Part shown: piece after piece, positions 9,296 to 17,309 of the stretch | How the letters are laid out: the number at the start of each line of letters is the position of its first letter | How positions within the stretch are numbered: the first letter of the stretch is position 1 | From: Photobacterium proteolyticum | Lineage (GTDB): Bacteria; Pseudomonadota; Gammaproteobacteria; Enterobacterales; Vibrionaceae | Length of the DNA stretch: 64,000 nucleotides | Direction: 5' to 3' | Assembly (NCBI RefSeq): GCF_001939735.1 | Contig: NZ_MJIL01000087.1 | Span: forward strand, 62,001 to 126,000 | The notes under the pieces: generated by a model | Told to the model about the DNA's origin: nothing | Seen by the model: only the letters and a program-made list of their open reading frames with translations | Database searches by the model: none | Made by a program: the position numbers and the translations under genes

Positions 9296-9378
9296 TGGCG
9301 GAGAGATAGGGATTTACTTGCTCGCAAGCTCGCGCCCTTCGGGCTATTGCCTTTTCGCACCTTCGGCACCCTATCTCT
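9296..9378 (-). pseudogene. tRNA-Ser 3'-end remnant fused to a hairpin-rich repeat (unit A)
   Basis: Bases 9296-9315 are identical to the 3' end of the intact tRNA-Ser gene, including the encoded CCA, the acceptor strand and part of the T arm. Beyond that the tRNA body is replaced by short GC-rich hairpin modules (around 9316-9368). The unit closes with CCCTATCTCT (9369-9378), the exact complement of 9302-9311, so the whole unit folds as a stem. No tRNA can form. Any protein translated across it is spurious. Confidence 0.6.
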
Positions 9379-9396
9379 AATCACAATATTTAGGCG

Positions 9397-9426
9397 AAAA
9401 AAAACCGCTGAATTATCAGCGGTTTT
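9397..9426 (-). terminator. Strong intrinsic terminator after decayed tRNA unit B
   Basis: Perfect 11-base stem (9401-9411 with 9416-9426), 4-base loop, and a run of eight T on the minus strand. Structurally the best terminator in this cluster although its upstream tRNA is broken. Confidence 0.85.
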
Positions 9427-9434
9427 CTTTAATG

Positions 9435-9482
9435 TGGTGGAGCGTTCTGGGTATAGGGGGATTTTCAAATCCCAGCCTACGA
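9435..9482 (-). pseudogene. Decayed tRNA 3' half (unit B)
   Basis: On the minus strand this reads as the 3' half of a tRNA: a T-arm-like hairpin with loop TTTGAAA (9456-9473), then an acceptor-like strand CGCTCCA and an encoded CCA (9435-9437). No matching 5' half, D arm or anticodon arm lies upstream, where the terminator of the intact tRNA begins. It sits between the intact tRNA-Ser and unit A in the same orientation. Confidence 0.5.
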
Positions 9483-9492
9483 ACGGCTTCTG

Positions 9493-9526
9493 AAACGACA
9501 AAAGCCCAGCATTGCAGCTGAGCTTT
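9493..9526 (-). terminator. Intrinsic terminator of tRNA-Ser
   Basis: A 10-base stem (9501-9510 with 9517-9526, one non-Watson-Crick pair), 6-base loop and a TTTTG..TTT tail on the minus strand, seven bases beyond the CCA of the tRNA. Confidence 0.75.
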
Positions 9527-9532
9527 CTAATA

Positions 9533-9623
9533 TGGCGGAGAGATAGGGATTTGAACCCTAGATACGCTACAAACGTATGCCGGTTTTCAAGACCGGTGCT
9601 TTCAACCACTCAGCCATCTCTCC
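9533..9623 (-). tRNA. tRNA-Ser (anticodon UGA)
   Basis: Class II tRNA of 91 nucleotides with an encoded 3' CCA (9533-9535). The acceptor stem pairs GGAGAGA with TCTCTCC and G is the discriminator base. The D arm starts GGCTGAGTGG. The anticodon stem-loop is ACCGGTCTTGAAAACCGG with anticodon TGA, almost identical to E. coli serT. A long variable arm (TACGTTTGTAGCGTA) follows, then T arm GGGTTCAAATCCC. It decodes UCA and other UCN codons. A consensus promoter lies just upstream and a terminator just downstream. Confidence 0.97.
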
Positions 9624-9636
9624 GTAAGTGCGGCGA

Positions 9637-9665
9637 ATAATACACACCCACTTTGTAGGTGTAAA
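9637..9665 (-). promoter_or_regulatory. Sigma-70 promoter of tRNA-Ser
   Basis: Minus-strand TTTACA (9660-9665) and TATTAT (9637-9642) are separated by exactly 17 bases; each differs from consensus at one position. Transcription would begin about seven bases before the mature tRNA. The -10 is followed by a GC-rich CGCCGC stretch, a discriminator often seen at stable-RNA promoters. Confidence 0.8.
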
Positions 9666-9808
9666 TACCCCTAGGTACCGACTGCTTAGTTATCAACCAA
9701 AACCGCCAGTTTGTAGCTTTTTCAAAGCTCTGAGGAAACAGACCTTGCAGCCTAAGAAAACCGTGTGATACTAAAAATGACGAATAAAAAGTTAGGAAGG
9801 GAGCCTAA

Positions 9809-10129
9809 GTGAAATTCGGGTTAACTATCTCGGTACTGATAACCGCTTTATCAGACAGTGTGGCATCTGCTTCGGCAGCCGAAGAACTACAAGCGTTTGA
9901 AGATGCGATCAAGCAAGAATGCAGTATTTTGTTTGATCGCGAGTTTTCCCGCTATCGACTACATGTCGATCCCTATGGCGCAAAATCATATGGCATTGCG
10001 TTTGCCAAAGGGAAGCTACGCCGAAATTCAGGTTTGCGCGCACCAGACTCATCCATGATCTGCATTTATGACAAACGCTCTCGCCGTGCCGAAATAAGCC
10101 AGAGTTTCGACTCTGAACGTCTCAATTAA
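9809..10129 (+). CDS. Small secreted protein of unknown function
   Basis: A 106-residue protein beginning with GTG, preceded by a strong ribosome site (AGGAAGGGAG). Residues 1-23 look like a signal peptide with a cleavage site near ASASAAE, so the mature protein of about 83 residues should be periplasmic or secreted. It has two cysteines (near residues 38 and 85) that could form a disulfide, and it is rich in basic residues in its second half. I do not recognise the family. Its stop overlaps the convergent DMT transporter gene by four bases. Confidence 0.7.
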   Translation: MKFGLTISVLITALSDSVASASAAEELQAFEDAIKQECSILFDREFSRYRLHVDPYGAKSYGIAFAKGKLRRNSGLRAPDSSMICIYDKRSRRAEISQSFDSERLN

Positions 10130-11028
10130 TCACTCACAGCCACTCGACCAGTTTTATAAGGAAGTCTAGGCTTACGCGTAACCAAATAAACAGCCATTGC
10201 GGCTAGCAGGAAACCGATCACACCATAGCCATCAAACGATTCGTCAAAAACCAGCCAGGCTTGAAAAGCCGTCATCGGAGGCACCAGATAAAAGGTAGAA
10301 GCCACTTTTGACGCTTCCCCGTTTTCAACCATATAAAGAAGCAGGAAGATCGCAATACCTGACAGCACCACAACCGCCCACACCAAGGCAAAGATAAACT
10401 CTGGGGTCCAGTTCACCACCATCGTTTCGGTGGTCAAAGCAACGGGAAGAAACACAAGTGCTGCTGCCGTATATTGCCATACAGCCCCCCCAACCATGTC
10501 CACACCCTGACAGAACTTCTTCTGATAGAGGGTACCCAAGGTGATCCCCAGCAACGCAAATGCGGTAAATATATAGGCTGCCTTTCGACTCCCTTCCTGT
10601 TGCCACTCCATATTTCCTTGCAGCACCAGTCCAATCCCGATAAAACCAATAAACAAACCGATCCATTGTGACAGGCGCATCTTCTCATTCCATGCCATCA
10701 CTATAATCACCGCGGTTAGTATTGGCTGAAGCCCGACTAACAACGAGCAAAGCCCGGCAGGCATCCCAAGCGAAATCGCCTCATAGGTACCACCAAGATA
10801 AAACCCATGAATTAATAAACCCGACATCATTGAGTGGAATAGCGCCTTCCCACGTGGCAAGTGGGCACGAAGTACAAACATCAGCAATATGAAAAGGATG
10901 ATATTGGCTACCATGCGGATCAGCAGAAACGTGGCCGGTTCTGCATACGGGAGTCCAAACCGCGCACCGATAAAGCCTGAGCTCCAGAGAATGACAAAAA
11001 TAAACGGTATCATGCGAACAGCCATCAC
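10126..11028 (-). CDS. DMT-superfamily transporter, EamA family
   Basis: Inner-membrane transporter of 300 residues with about ten hydrophobic segments in two EamA-type repeats (roughly 5-135 and 150-285). The first repeat begins with the family pattern WSSGFIGAR and has GTYEAISLGMPAGL, and the second has the conserved ASTFYLVPPMTAFQAWLVFDE stretch. Members export amino acids or other metabolites. It is divergently transcribed from a MocR-type regulator 108 bases away, which suggests control by that regulator and perhaps a link to an amino compound or vitamin B6. The substrate is not known. Confidence 0.88.
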   Translation of the reverse strand: MMAVRMIPFIFVILWSSGFIGARFGLPYAEPATFLLIRMVANIILFILLMFVLRAHLPRGKALFHSMMSGLLIHGFYLGGTYEAISLGMPAGLCSLLVGLQPILTAVIIVMAWNEKMRLSQWIGLFIGFIGIGLVLQGNMEWQQEGSRKAAYIFTAFALLGITLGTLYQKKFCQGVDMVGGAVWQYTAAALVFLPVALTTETMVVNWTPEFIFALVWAVVVLSGIAIFLLLYMVENGEASKVASTFYLVPPMTAFQAWLVFDESFDGYGVIGFLLAAMAVYLVTRKPRLPYKTGRVAVSD

Positions 11029-11136
11029 TATTTCCTTTCCTTTTTATTTGTTAGACATTACTTTAATCAGGTACAGAAAAGTTAATAGAGACAGATTTAT
11101 CTACTTTTTAGGATACAGATTGCCAACCGAGGAGAT

Positions 11137-12552
11137 ATGGTGTCGAAAAAATATCAGCAAGTTGTTGATCTCATCACTGAGCGGATTGACAAACAAAGCT
11201 ATCAACCCGGTGACAAATTACCCTCAATCCGAGACTTGAGTACCCAGTTGGCAATCAGCAAAAATACCGTTATTCGTGCCTACCAACAGCTAGAAGCCAG
11301 TCAACGAATAGAAGCCCATCCTCGTTCGGGGTACGTGGTCACCCAGCTAAAAAGTCCGGCCACGGCAACCGTCAGTGAACCCGGCTATGTCGATTTGATG
11401 TCTCTGAGCAAAGAGATCATGAGCCTGTCATTGTCTCATCAGGTATTACCGGCAGGCTCCGCACACCCCGATACTCGCTTTCCGGCCATCCGTTCCCTCT
11501 ATGCCGAAATCGGCCGCCATAGCCGCTATCAAACCAATATTCCCAGCCACTACCAACTTCCACCAGGTAATGGGGTACTACTTCGCCAGCTCGTCTCTAT
11601 CAATCAGGAACTTGGCGTAACAACCTCGGCGAACGATATTCTGATCACCCATGGTGCTCAGCAAGCCATCAGCCTCAGCCTGCAGGCCGTCACCCTGCCC
11701 GGCGACATTGTGCTTGTTGAATCCCCAAGTTACTTTGGCAACCTGCTCCTGCTTGAGTCGCTGGGCTTAAAAGTGGTCGAAATCCCAGCCAGTGTTACGA
11801 GCGGAATGGATTTAAACGCCTTAAAACAAGCCCTTGAACGCTGGCCTGTCTCGGCAATTATCATCAATCCCAGCTTCAACAACCCGGCCGGCTATGTCAT
11901 GTCCGAGCCCGATAGACTGACGTTTTTAGATATCACCAAAGAGATCCCAATCATAGAAGATGATGTGTTCGGCGGATTGGCCTATGATCGCAGGCTGTTG
12001 CCGCTCAAGACACTGGATAAGGAAAATCGGGTGATCTACTGCAGTTCACTGTCAAAAACTTTGGATTCCCGCCTGCGTATCGGCTGGGTCATTGCCGGAA
12101 AATATCAGGATCAGATAGAGAAACGCCTGATGACTGACAATATGGGCAGTTTGAACTTAGTGCAGTCTGCCGTCGGTCAGTTTCTGACAACAGGTAAATA
12201 CCGTCAGCACCTCAGCAAAATTCGAAAAAATTACGCCAGGAGGCAACGCCAGTTTTTTAAGCTCTTCACAACAGAGCTCGATCGCTTCCCATGGCTGCAA
12301 GGCCAGTACCACCTCTCCCAGCCTGAAGGCGGTTTCCTTTGCTGGCTCACCTTGCCTGAACACGCAGACTGCACCGACATCTACCAAGAAGCACTTCGAC
12401 AAAACATCAGCATTCTACCCGGCAAAATGTTCAGTACCCAAAGCCAGCATAACCACTGTATCCGCCTGAGCTTCGCTAATTTTGATGATAACAACCAGTG
12501 GGAATCTGGTCTGAAGAAACTCGCGCAGATCATTGCCGACCATACCCAATAA
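11137..12552 (+). CDS. MocR-type transcription regulator (GntR winged helix fused to aminotransferase domain)
   Basis: A 471-residue regulator. Residues 1-70 form a GntR winged helix-turn-helix (PGDKLPSIRDLSTQLAIS, then NTVIRAYQQLEA). A linker of about 40 residues leads to a fold-type I aminotransferase domain to the C-terminus, with NPSFNNPAGYVM, the PLP-site EDDVFGGLAY and the Schiff-base lysine in SSLSKTLD (about residue 307). MocR proteins bind PLP or an amino-PLP adduct as effector and usually control a divergent gene, here the EamA transporter. The start ATG has a GAGGAGA site 2-7 bases upstream, a tight spacing. A PdxR role is possible but there are no pyridoxal genes nearby. Confidence 0.9.
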   Translation: MVSKKYQQVVDLITERIDKQSYQPGDKLPSIRDLSTQLAISKNTVIRAYQQLEASQRIEAHPRSGYVVTQLKSPATATVSEPGYVDLMSLSKEIMSLSLSHQVLPAGSAHPDTRFPAIRSLYAEIGRHSRYQTNIPSHYQLPPGNGVLLRQLVSINQELGVTTSANDILITHGAQQAISLSLQAVTLPGDIVLVESPSYFGNLLLLESLGLKVVEIPASVTSGMDLNALKQALERWPVSAIIINPSFNNPAGYVMSEPDRLTFLDITKEIPIIEDDVFGGLAYDRRLLPLKTLDKENRVIYCSSLSKTLDSRLRIGWVIAGKYQDQIEKRLMTDNMGSLNLVQSAVGQFLTTGKYRQHLSKIRKNYARRQRQFFKLFTTELDRFPWLQGQYHLSQPEGGFLCWLTLPEHADCTDIYQEALRQNISILPGKMFSTQSQHNHCIRLSFANFDDNNQWESGLKKLAQIIADHTQ

Positions 12553-12584
12553 TGCAGTTTCAATAAAAACCACAGCAAATAAGG

Positions 12585-12615
12585 AAGGCTTGGTCTAAAT
12601 TACAGATTAAGCCTT
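12585..12615 (+). terminator. Hairpin after the MocR gene
   Basis: Stem of about 11 bases (AAGGCTTGGTCT with AGATTAAGCCTT, G-T pairs included) and a 7-base loop. There is no clear T run, so it may be a weak terminator or a processing hairpin. Confidence 0.35.
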
Positions 12616-12636
12616 ACTAACCAAGAACTTTAGCTC

Positions 12637-13785
12637 ATGATGACGTCTGTTATTCGCACCCTTTCTCTTGTTTTACTATCCATTTCTGGTGCACTCATTC
12701 TTACCGGTATCGCTAGAGCCACAGTGGTAATAACAGGCTCAAGCAACAACATGGACTATCAAGTCTCTCTTGTGGCCCAAAACTTGTCTGTTCCCTGGGG
12801 AATGGCTTTCATTAGCCCAAATCAACTGCTGATCACCCAACGCCATGGGGAAGCTGTCATCCTTGATACTGCCGGAAACAATCGAATTCAGGTTAAGGGC
12901 TTACCAGATGTTGCAGCTGCAGGACAAGGAGGTCTGCTTGATGTTGTGGCCGAGCCGGGCTATCAACAGTCTAATGACTGGCTGTACTTTACCTATAGCA
13001 AAATGCTTGGTGATCAAGCTGTCACCGTTCTGGCTCGCGGTAAGCTCAAACAAGATACGCTGATCCAGTGGCAAGAACTGCTTGTTGCTGACTCCGCCAC
13101 AACCAGCTATAGACACTTTGGCAGCCGGATCGCCTTTGATCAGCAAGGGCACCTGTTCTTCTCCGTCGGTGATCGTGGTGAGCGCCCTAACGGGCAGGAT
13201 CTCACCACCCATGCCGGAAGCATTCTCCGCCTCAACATGGACGGGACTGTTCCAACCGACAACCCGTTTGTCTCCCAGCCAAACGCGCTTCCCGAGATCT
13301 GGAGCTATGGCCATCGTAATCCGCAAGGCCTTGCCTATGATCGCGGCAATACTCGACTGTGGGCAATAGAGCATGGGCCGCGTGGCGGTGATGAAATCAA
13401 TCTGATCGAAAAAGGCAGTAACTACGGCTGGCCTGTTACTTCCCATGGCAAAGAATATTGGGGGCCTCTGTCAGTGGGTGAAGCAACGGAGAAAGAAGGC
13501 ATCGTCTCACCACGTAAAGTCTACATACCCTCTATTGCCCCAGGCAGCTTACTGCACTATACAGGCGAAGCCTTTCCCGGATGGCGGGGAGATCTATTTG
13601 CCGGCGCGCTAAAACTTGAACATATCAACCGCATTTCTTTAGGCAAGAACGGCGATGTTCTCTCGGAAGAACGTTTGCTGTCGCCACTGAAAGAGCGAAT
13701 TCGGGCCTTGCTCCAAAGCCCCGAGGGTTGGATTTACTTCACTACTGATTCTGGCAACTTATACCTGATTTCACCTAAGCCTTAA
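12637..13785 (+). CDS. PQQ-dependent sugar dehydrogenase (YliI/Asd-like beta-propeller)
   Basis: Secreted six-bladed beta-propeller of the glucose/sorbosone dehydrogenase family, 382 residues, close in length to E. coli YliI (371). An N-terminal signal peptide (about 1-29, ending GIARA) sends it to the periplasm. Landmarks are LSVPWGMAF, the catalytic-histidine region SYRHFGSRIAFD (about residue 162), SVGDRGERPN, IWSYGHRNPQGLAYD and EHGPRGGDEINLIEKGSNYGWP, which supply calcium and PQQ contacts in the family. It would oxidise aldose sugars if PQQ is available. No pqq genes are seen in this window. Confidence 0.9.
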   Translation: MMTSVIRTLSLVLLSISGALILTGIARATVVITGSSNNMDYQVSLVAQNLSVPWGMAFISPNQLLITQRHGEAVILDTAGNNRIQVKGLPDVAAAGQGGLLDVVAEPGYQQSNDWLYFTYSKMLGDQAVTVLARGKLKQDTLIQWQELLVADSATTSYRHFGSRIAFDQQGHLFFSVGDRGERPNGQDLTTHAGSILRLNMDGTVPTDNPFVSQPNALPEIWSYGHRNPQGLAYDRGNTRLWAIEHGPRGGDEINLIEKGSNYGWPVTSHGKEYWGPLSVGEATEKEGIVSPRKVYIPSIAPGSLLHYTGEAFPGWRGDLFAGALKLEHINRISLGKNGDVLSEERLLSPLKERIRALLQSPEGWIYFTTDSGNLYLISPKP

Positions 13786-13790
13786 TCACT

Positions 13791-13812
13791 TATCCGCAGA
13801 ACTTGCGGATAT
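13791..13812 (+). terminator. Hairpin after the sugar dehydrogenase gene
   Basis: Stem ATCCGCA with TGCGGAT around a 4- to 5-base loop, followed by ATTTATT. It lies just after the stop codon and is a plausible weak intrinsic terminator. Confidence 0.5.
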
Positions 13813-13998
13813 TTATTCACACCCTGTCCGCTAACAACATCCTTATAGCAATAGATACAATGGCATATACCCATCACAACGCATGCAGTTTCTCGCTTTC
13901 AATATGCATAATATGCATGGATTTCGTGACGAATAGTCATTTGTAACACAAGCAAGTCTCCCCTACTATGCCGCCTCTTTTTTTGGCTCGAGGCACTG

Positions 13999-14169
13999 AT
14001 GTTTTCCCAGTCTCTTATTGCACAGCTTCTGCGCATGGCTGTGCTATTAATCATTGCCCTTTTGGGCGTACACCATTGCCAACCTTTACTGGACTCTCTG
14101 GCACAACAAGCCATGAGTGGCGGCTGCCACCAGCAAAGTCAAATTGAGCCTAACTTTTCAGGTCTTTAA
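13999..14169 (+). CDS. Small membrane protein, 56 residues
   Basis: An ATG at 13999 with GAGG five bases upstream opens a 56-codon frame that ends three bases before the MFS gene. Residues 6-24 form one hydrophobic segment (LIAQLLRMAV, then LLIIALLGV), followed by HHCQ and a polar tail with a second cysteine in GGCHQQ. The spacing and the ribosome site argue for a real, translationally linked gene. The function is unknown. It could be a small subunit or leader for the transporter. The family is not recognised, so confidence is moderate. Confidence 0.55.
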   Translation: MFSQSLIAQLLRMAVLLIIALLGVHHCQPLLDSLAQQAMSGGCHQQSQIEPNFSGL

Positions 14170-14172
14170 ACC

Positions 14173-15384
14173 ATGAGTATTTTTCGCTTTCCACTCCTAG
14201 TATGGATGGGAATTGGAACCTTAATTATCAGCCTAGGGATCAGGCAATCTTTCGGTATTTTTATGATGCCTATCTCTAACTACTTCGATACCGGCCGTGA
14301 GTTCTTTAGCCTGGCTATCGCTCTGCAGAACCTGTTGTTTGGCGTTTTTCAGCCATTTGTTGGCATGGCCTCGGATCGCTGGGGCGCGCAGAAAGTTATT
14401 TGGGCCGGATCGGTTTCCTATGGCCTTGGTCTCTATCTGACATCCATCGCTATCGAGCCAAGCTGGCTGTATTTGTCATTGGGCGCATTAGTTGGCCTGG
14501 GATTAAGCGCCACCAGCTACGTCATCGTATTAGGAGCGGTTGCCCGTGTCGTACCCGCAGAGCACACGGCCAAGGCTTTTGGTCTGACGACAGCAGCAGG
14601 ATCTTTCGGCATGTTTGCAATGATCCCCGGCGCGCAGCTGCTGCTTAGCGAGCTTAACTGGCAAAACACACTACAAATCTTTGCCATGCTTTGCTGCCTG
14701 ATGCTGGCATTCTCATGCTTCATTCGCTGCAATAGCCAGACATCAAAAGATCAACCTGAATACACTGCAGCAGACCAGACGTTGAGTGATGCGCTAAAAG
14801 AAGCTTTTAGTAACCGTAGCTATTGGCTGATCCACATGGGCTTTTTCGTCTGTGGTTTTCATGTCATGTTTATTGCTACCCACCTGCCTAGCTATCTGGC
14901 TGACAAAGGGTTACCCGGTACAACCGCTGCAATGGCACTGGCAAATGTCGGGATCTTCAACATTTTCGGTACCTACTTCTGGGGAGTTGTCGGCGACAAG
15001 TTTAACAAGCGTTACGTCATGACTGCGCTTTACCTGCTCCGTACTGTAGTCATCGCTGCATTTGTTATCTTCCCTGTTACCGTAGAAACTGCGGCATTCT
15101 TCGGGAGTGCTATCGGTTTTTGCTGGCTTGGAACCGTACCGCTGACTTCAGGGCTGGTCAGACAGATCTTCGGCGCACGTTACCTGTCAACTTTGTACGG
15201 GTTGGTGTTTTTTACCCATCAGCTTGGCAGCTTTCTCGGTGCCTGGTTTGGTGGCCGTATTTATGACTATTATGGCTCTTACGAGCCCATCTGGTGGACA
15301 ACGGTCGTCATGGCATTCCTTGCAGCCCTTATTCATCTGCCAGTTGACGACAGACCGATCGCTCGTCACCCCGCAACCGCATAA
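14173..15384 (+). CDS. MFS transporter (monocarboxylate/oxalate-formate-like)
   Basis: Major facilitator of 403 residues with twelve hydrophobic segments and a central cytoplasmic loop near 190-215. The first half has the loop 2-3 pattern GMASDRWGAQKV (about residues 64-75), equivalent to the MFS GxxxDRxGxR motif, and the second half repeats GVVGDKFNKRYV near 272. The start region RQSFGIFMMPIS resembles monocarboxylate or oxalate/formate-type members. It begins three bases after the 56-residue membrane protein. The substrate is unknown; an organic acid is a guess from family resemblance. Confidence 0.85.
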   Translation: MSIFRFPLLVWMGIGTLIISLGIRQSFGIFMMPISNYFDTGREFFSLAIALQNLLFGVFQPFVGMASDRWGAQKVIWAGSVSYGLGLYLTSIAIEPSWLYLSLGALVGLGLSATSYVIVLGAVARVVPAEHTAKAFGLTTAAGSFGMFAMIPGAQLLLSELNWQNTLQIFAMLCCLMLAFSCFIRCNSQTSKDQPEYTAADQTLSDALKEAFSNRSYWLIHMGFFVCGFHVMFIATHLPSYLADKGLPGTTAAMALANVGIFNIFGTYFWGVVGDKFNKRYVMTALYLLRTVVIAAFVIFPVTVETAAFFGSAIGFCWLGTVPLTSGLVRQIFGARYLSTLYGLVFFTHQLGSFLGAWFGGRIYDYYGSYEPIWWTTVVMAFLAALIHLPVDDRPIARHPATA

Positions 15385-15401
15385 CCTCCATCATAAGCAC
15401 C

Positions 15402-15427
15402 AGCGAACAGTCACCAGGCTGTTCGCT
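15402..15427 (+). terminator. Hairpin after the MFS gene
   Basis: Nine-base stem AGCGAACAG with CTGTTCGCT and an 8-base loop, about 20 bases past the stop. No T run follows, so the terminator call is tentative. Confidence 0.4.
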
Positions 15428-15644
15428 GCCTGCGCCACCTTGCGTCTATCACCCCATGTTCAATAGTCTCACGCTCCTGTTCACACATCACTCAAATCAA
15501 CAGCAGTAAACAACAGCCTGCATATGGTAACTGCCTCGCAACGTTTACAGTTTCTTCTGTATACAATAACTGTTGTCATAAATGCGATTTAACCGTCAAC
15601 AGGTAAACAAGGACTACACTGCACTCAAGGAAAGAAGCACCAAT

Positions 15645-16286
15645 ATGGATCTAGACTCACTCAACAACCATTACTGTTCCAACCCGGAACTCCTCAATGA
15701 TGCGTATGCCATTCGATACCAAGCCTATTTACAACAAGGCTATATAGAAGCCAACACTCAGCAAAGACTAGAGGACGAATTTGACAGCATGCCGAACAAC
15801 CATACTTTTGTTCTGAAATGCAATCAGCGATCAATTGCCTCCTTGCGAGTATCGGTGATTAAGCAGCAGCCCGGCTGGCTTGATATTCCGGTCAAAAGAC
15901 TGTTTCCCGAAGTCTTTACCGAATTAGAAAATAAGTATGACACGCTTATGGAGCTAAACAGGCTCACTGTCTTGCCTGAAATCACCGACTTTTCAGCGAC
16001 TGTGCCGCTTGCGCTGTTCGCCAACCCAATGCATCTGACCGAACTCTCTGGCAAAACACTGGTTATCTGTGCCGCGAGAAAAAATCACAAGCGATTCTAC
16101 GAGCGCCTTGGCTTTAGGAAAATCACCGATTACAAGCGGTATCCAACCCTGAAATTCGATACCGCCATGTTTGTCAGCGAGTGGGATCCTGATAAGGATC
16201 GTTTGGGACAATATCCGCTAAAAGCCCATTACTCCCAACTAAAACCTGTGTTATCAGATACCGAACTAGCACAGATGTTCCGCTAA
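15645..16286 (+). CDS. N-acyl amino acid synthase-like GNAT protein (FeeM/LuxI-fold candidate)
   Basis: A 213-residue protein taken from the ATG at 15645, which has AAGGAA 12 bases upstream; an in-frame ATG at 15582 would add 21 residues but has no ribosome site. The layout matches the FeeM/autoinducer-synthase branch of acyltransferases: an early YAIRYQAYLQQGY segment (residues 19-31) with an acidic EDEFDSM after it, a beta strand TFVLKCNQRSIASLRVS, then LMELNRLTVL near residue 107, and LVICAARKNHKRFYERLGFRKI as the GNAT acyl-binding and C-terminal part. Known relatives join acyl chains from acyl carrier protein to an amino acid or homoserine lactone. No regulator or partner gene is next to it. 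Substrate and product unknown. Confidence 0.6.
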   Translation: MDLDSLNNHYCSNPELLNDAYAIRYQAYLQQGYIEANTQQRLEDEFDSMPNNHTFVLKCNQRSIASLRVSVIKQQPGWLDIPVKRLFPEVFTELENKYDTLMELNRLTVLPEITDFSATVPLALFANPMHLTELSGKTLVICAARKNHKRFYERLGFRKITDYKRYPTLKFDTAMFVSEWDPDKDRLGQYPLKAHYSQLKPVLSDTELAQMFR

Positions 16287-16369
16287 CAACCCGAAACTGT
16301 AACAGCCAGCGACAAAGCTTTCTTCGGTGAGAATGAAGGTGCCAGTTTCATTTTCATCGCGAAGAGATA

Positions 16370-16404
16370 AAAAAATCCCCTTGCCATTGGCTAAGGGGAT
16401 TTTT
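16370..16404. terminator. Bidirectional intrinsic terminator
   Basis: Stem AAAAATCCCCTT with AAGGGGATTTTT around a 9- to 10-base loop. It has A and T runs on both sides and lies between the convergent acyltransferase and htpX genes, so it can stop transcription from both. Confidence 0.85.
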
Positions 16405-16424
16405 CACTAATACTACAGATCTGT

Positions 16425-17309
16425 TTACAGGTGCTCACCGCGGCGAAGCGCATCAATACGCTTGTCTAGCGGCGGGTGTGTCATGAACAGCTCAGACAAT
16501 GACTTCTTGCCATTAATACCGAAAGCCATCATTGAGCCTTCTAGCTGAGATTCGTGGCTTACCTTCAAGCGCTCAAGTGCTGCAATCATCTTCTCACGTC
16601 CGACAAGGTGCGCCGAGCCCGCATCAGCTTTAAACTCACGATGACGGCTGTACCACATCGTCAGAATACTCGCCAGGAAGCCAAACAGGATTTCCATGAT
16701 TGTTGAAACAACGAAGTACATCATGAAGCTACCGCCTTCGCCCTCACCCTCTTCGTCGCCATTATTAAATCCGCTTACAGCACCGGCAACCAAACGGGAA
16801 ACAAAGATGACAAAGGTGTTCACGACACCCTGCATCAGCGTCATAGTGACCATATCACCATTAGAAATATGGCTGACTTCGTGCGCCAATACAGCTTCAG
16901 CCTCGTCACGGGTCATGCTGTGAAGCAAACCAGTCGATACCGCAACCAGTGAATCATCTCGCTTGGCTCCCGTCGCAAACGCGTTAATATCTGCTGAGTC
17001 ATAAATGGCAACAGTCGGCATGCCTATACCAGACTGCTGAGCCTGGCGCGATACGGTTTCCATTAGCCAATGCTCGGTTTCATTTCGCGGATGCTCAATC
17101 ACCATTCCGCCAACAGAGCGCAATGCCATCGACTTTGACATAAACAGCGAGATTAGCGAGCCACCAAAACCAAACAATGCCGCCATTACCAACAGGCCGT
17201 TCAAGCTACCGGGCTGTAAACTGGTAAAAGCATAGATAAGGTTCAAGACAACACTGAAGACCAGCATCACAGCAAGGTTAGTTGCCAAGAACAATGCAAT
17301 TCGCTTCAT
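16425..17309 (-). CDS. htpX: Membrane zinc protease HtpX
   Basis: Heat-shock-linked M48 metalloprotease that degrades misfolded inner-membrane proteins, 294 residues against 293 in E. coli. Two N-terminal membrane segments (about 4-24 and 35-56) are followed by the zinc site HEVSH (H143, E144, H147) and two further hydrophobic segments. A third ligand is expected in the [10 protein letters not shown] segment near residue 223. An acidic glycine-rich loop ([10 protein letters not shown]) sits between. I start at ATG 17309; the in-frame TTG at 17327 overlaps the GGAG ribosome site and is not needed. It is monocistronic. In other bacteria it is under Cpx or sigma-32 control, but no such site is evident here. 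Confidence 0.95.
   Translation of the reverse strand: MKRIALFLATNLAVMLVFSVVLNLIYAFTSLQPGSLNGLLVMAALFGFGGSLISLFMSKSMALRSVGGMVIEHPRNETEHWLMETVSRQAQQSGIGMPTVAIYDSADINAFATGAKRDDSLVAVSTGLLHSMTRDEAEAVLAHEVSHISNGDMVTMTLMQGVVNTFVIFVSRLVAGAVSGFNNGDEEGEGEGGSFMMYFVVSTIMEILFGFLASILTMWYSRHREFKADAGSAHLVGREKMIAALERLKVSHESQLEGSMMAFGINGKKSLSELFMTHPPLDKRIDALRRGEHL

Noticed and set aside
9293..9493. Plus-strand open frame across the decayed tRNA units
   Set aside because: It crosses tRNA-derived repeats and terminators; composition reflects RNA structure, not protein.
9163..9609. Minus-strand open frame through tRNA-Ser and its remnants
   Set aside because: It includes the intact tRNA-Ser gene and several terminators, so it is not a coding sequence.
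12901..13446. Long minus-strand frame inside the sugar dehydrogenase gene
   Set aside because: Antisense shadow of a well-supported gene; no start signal.
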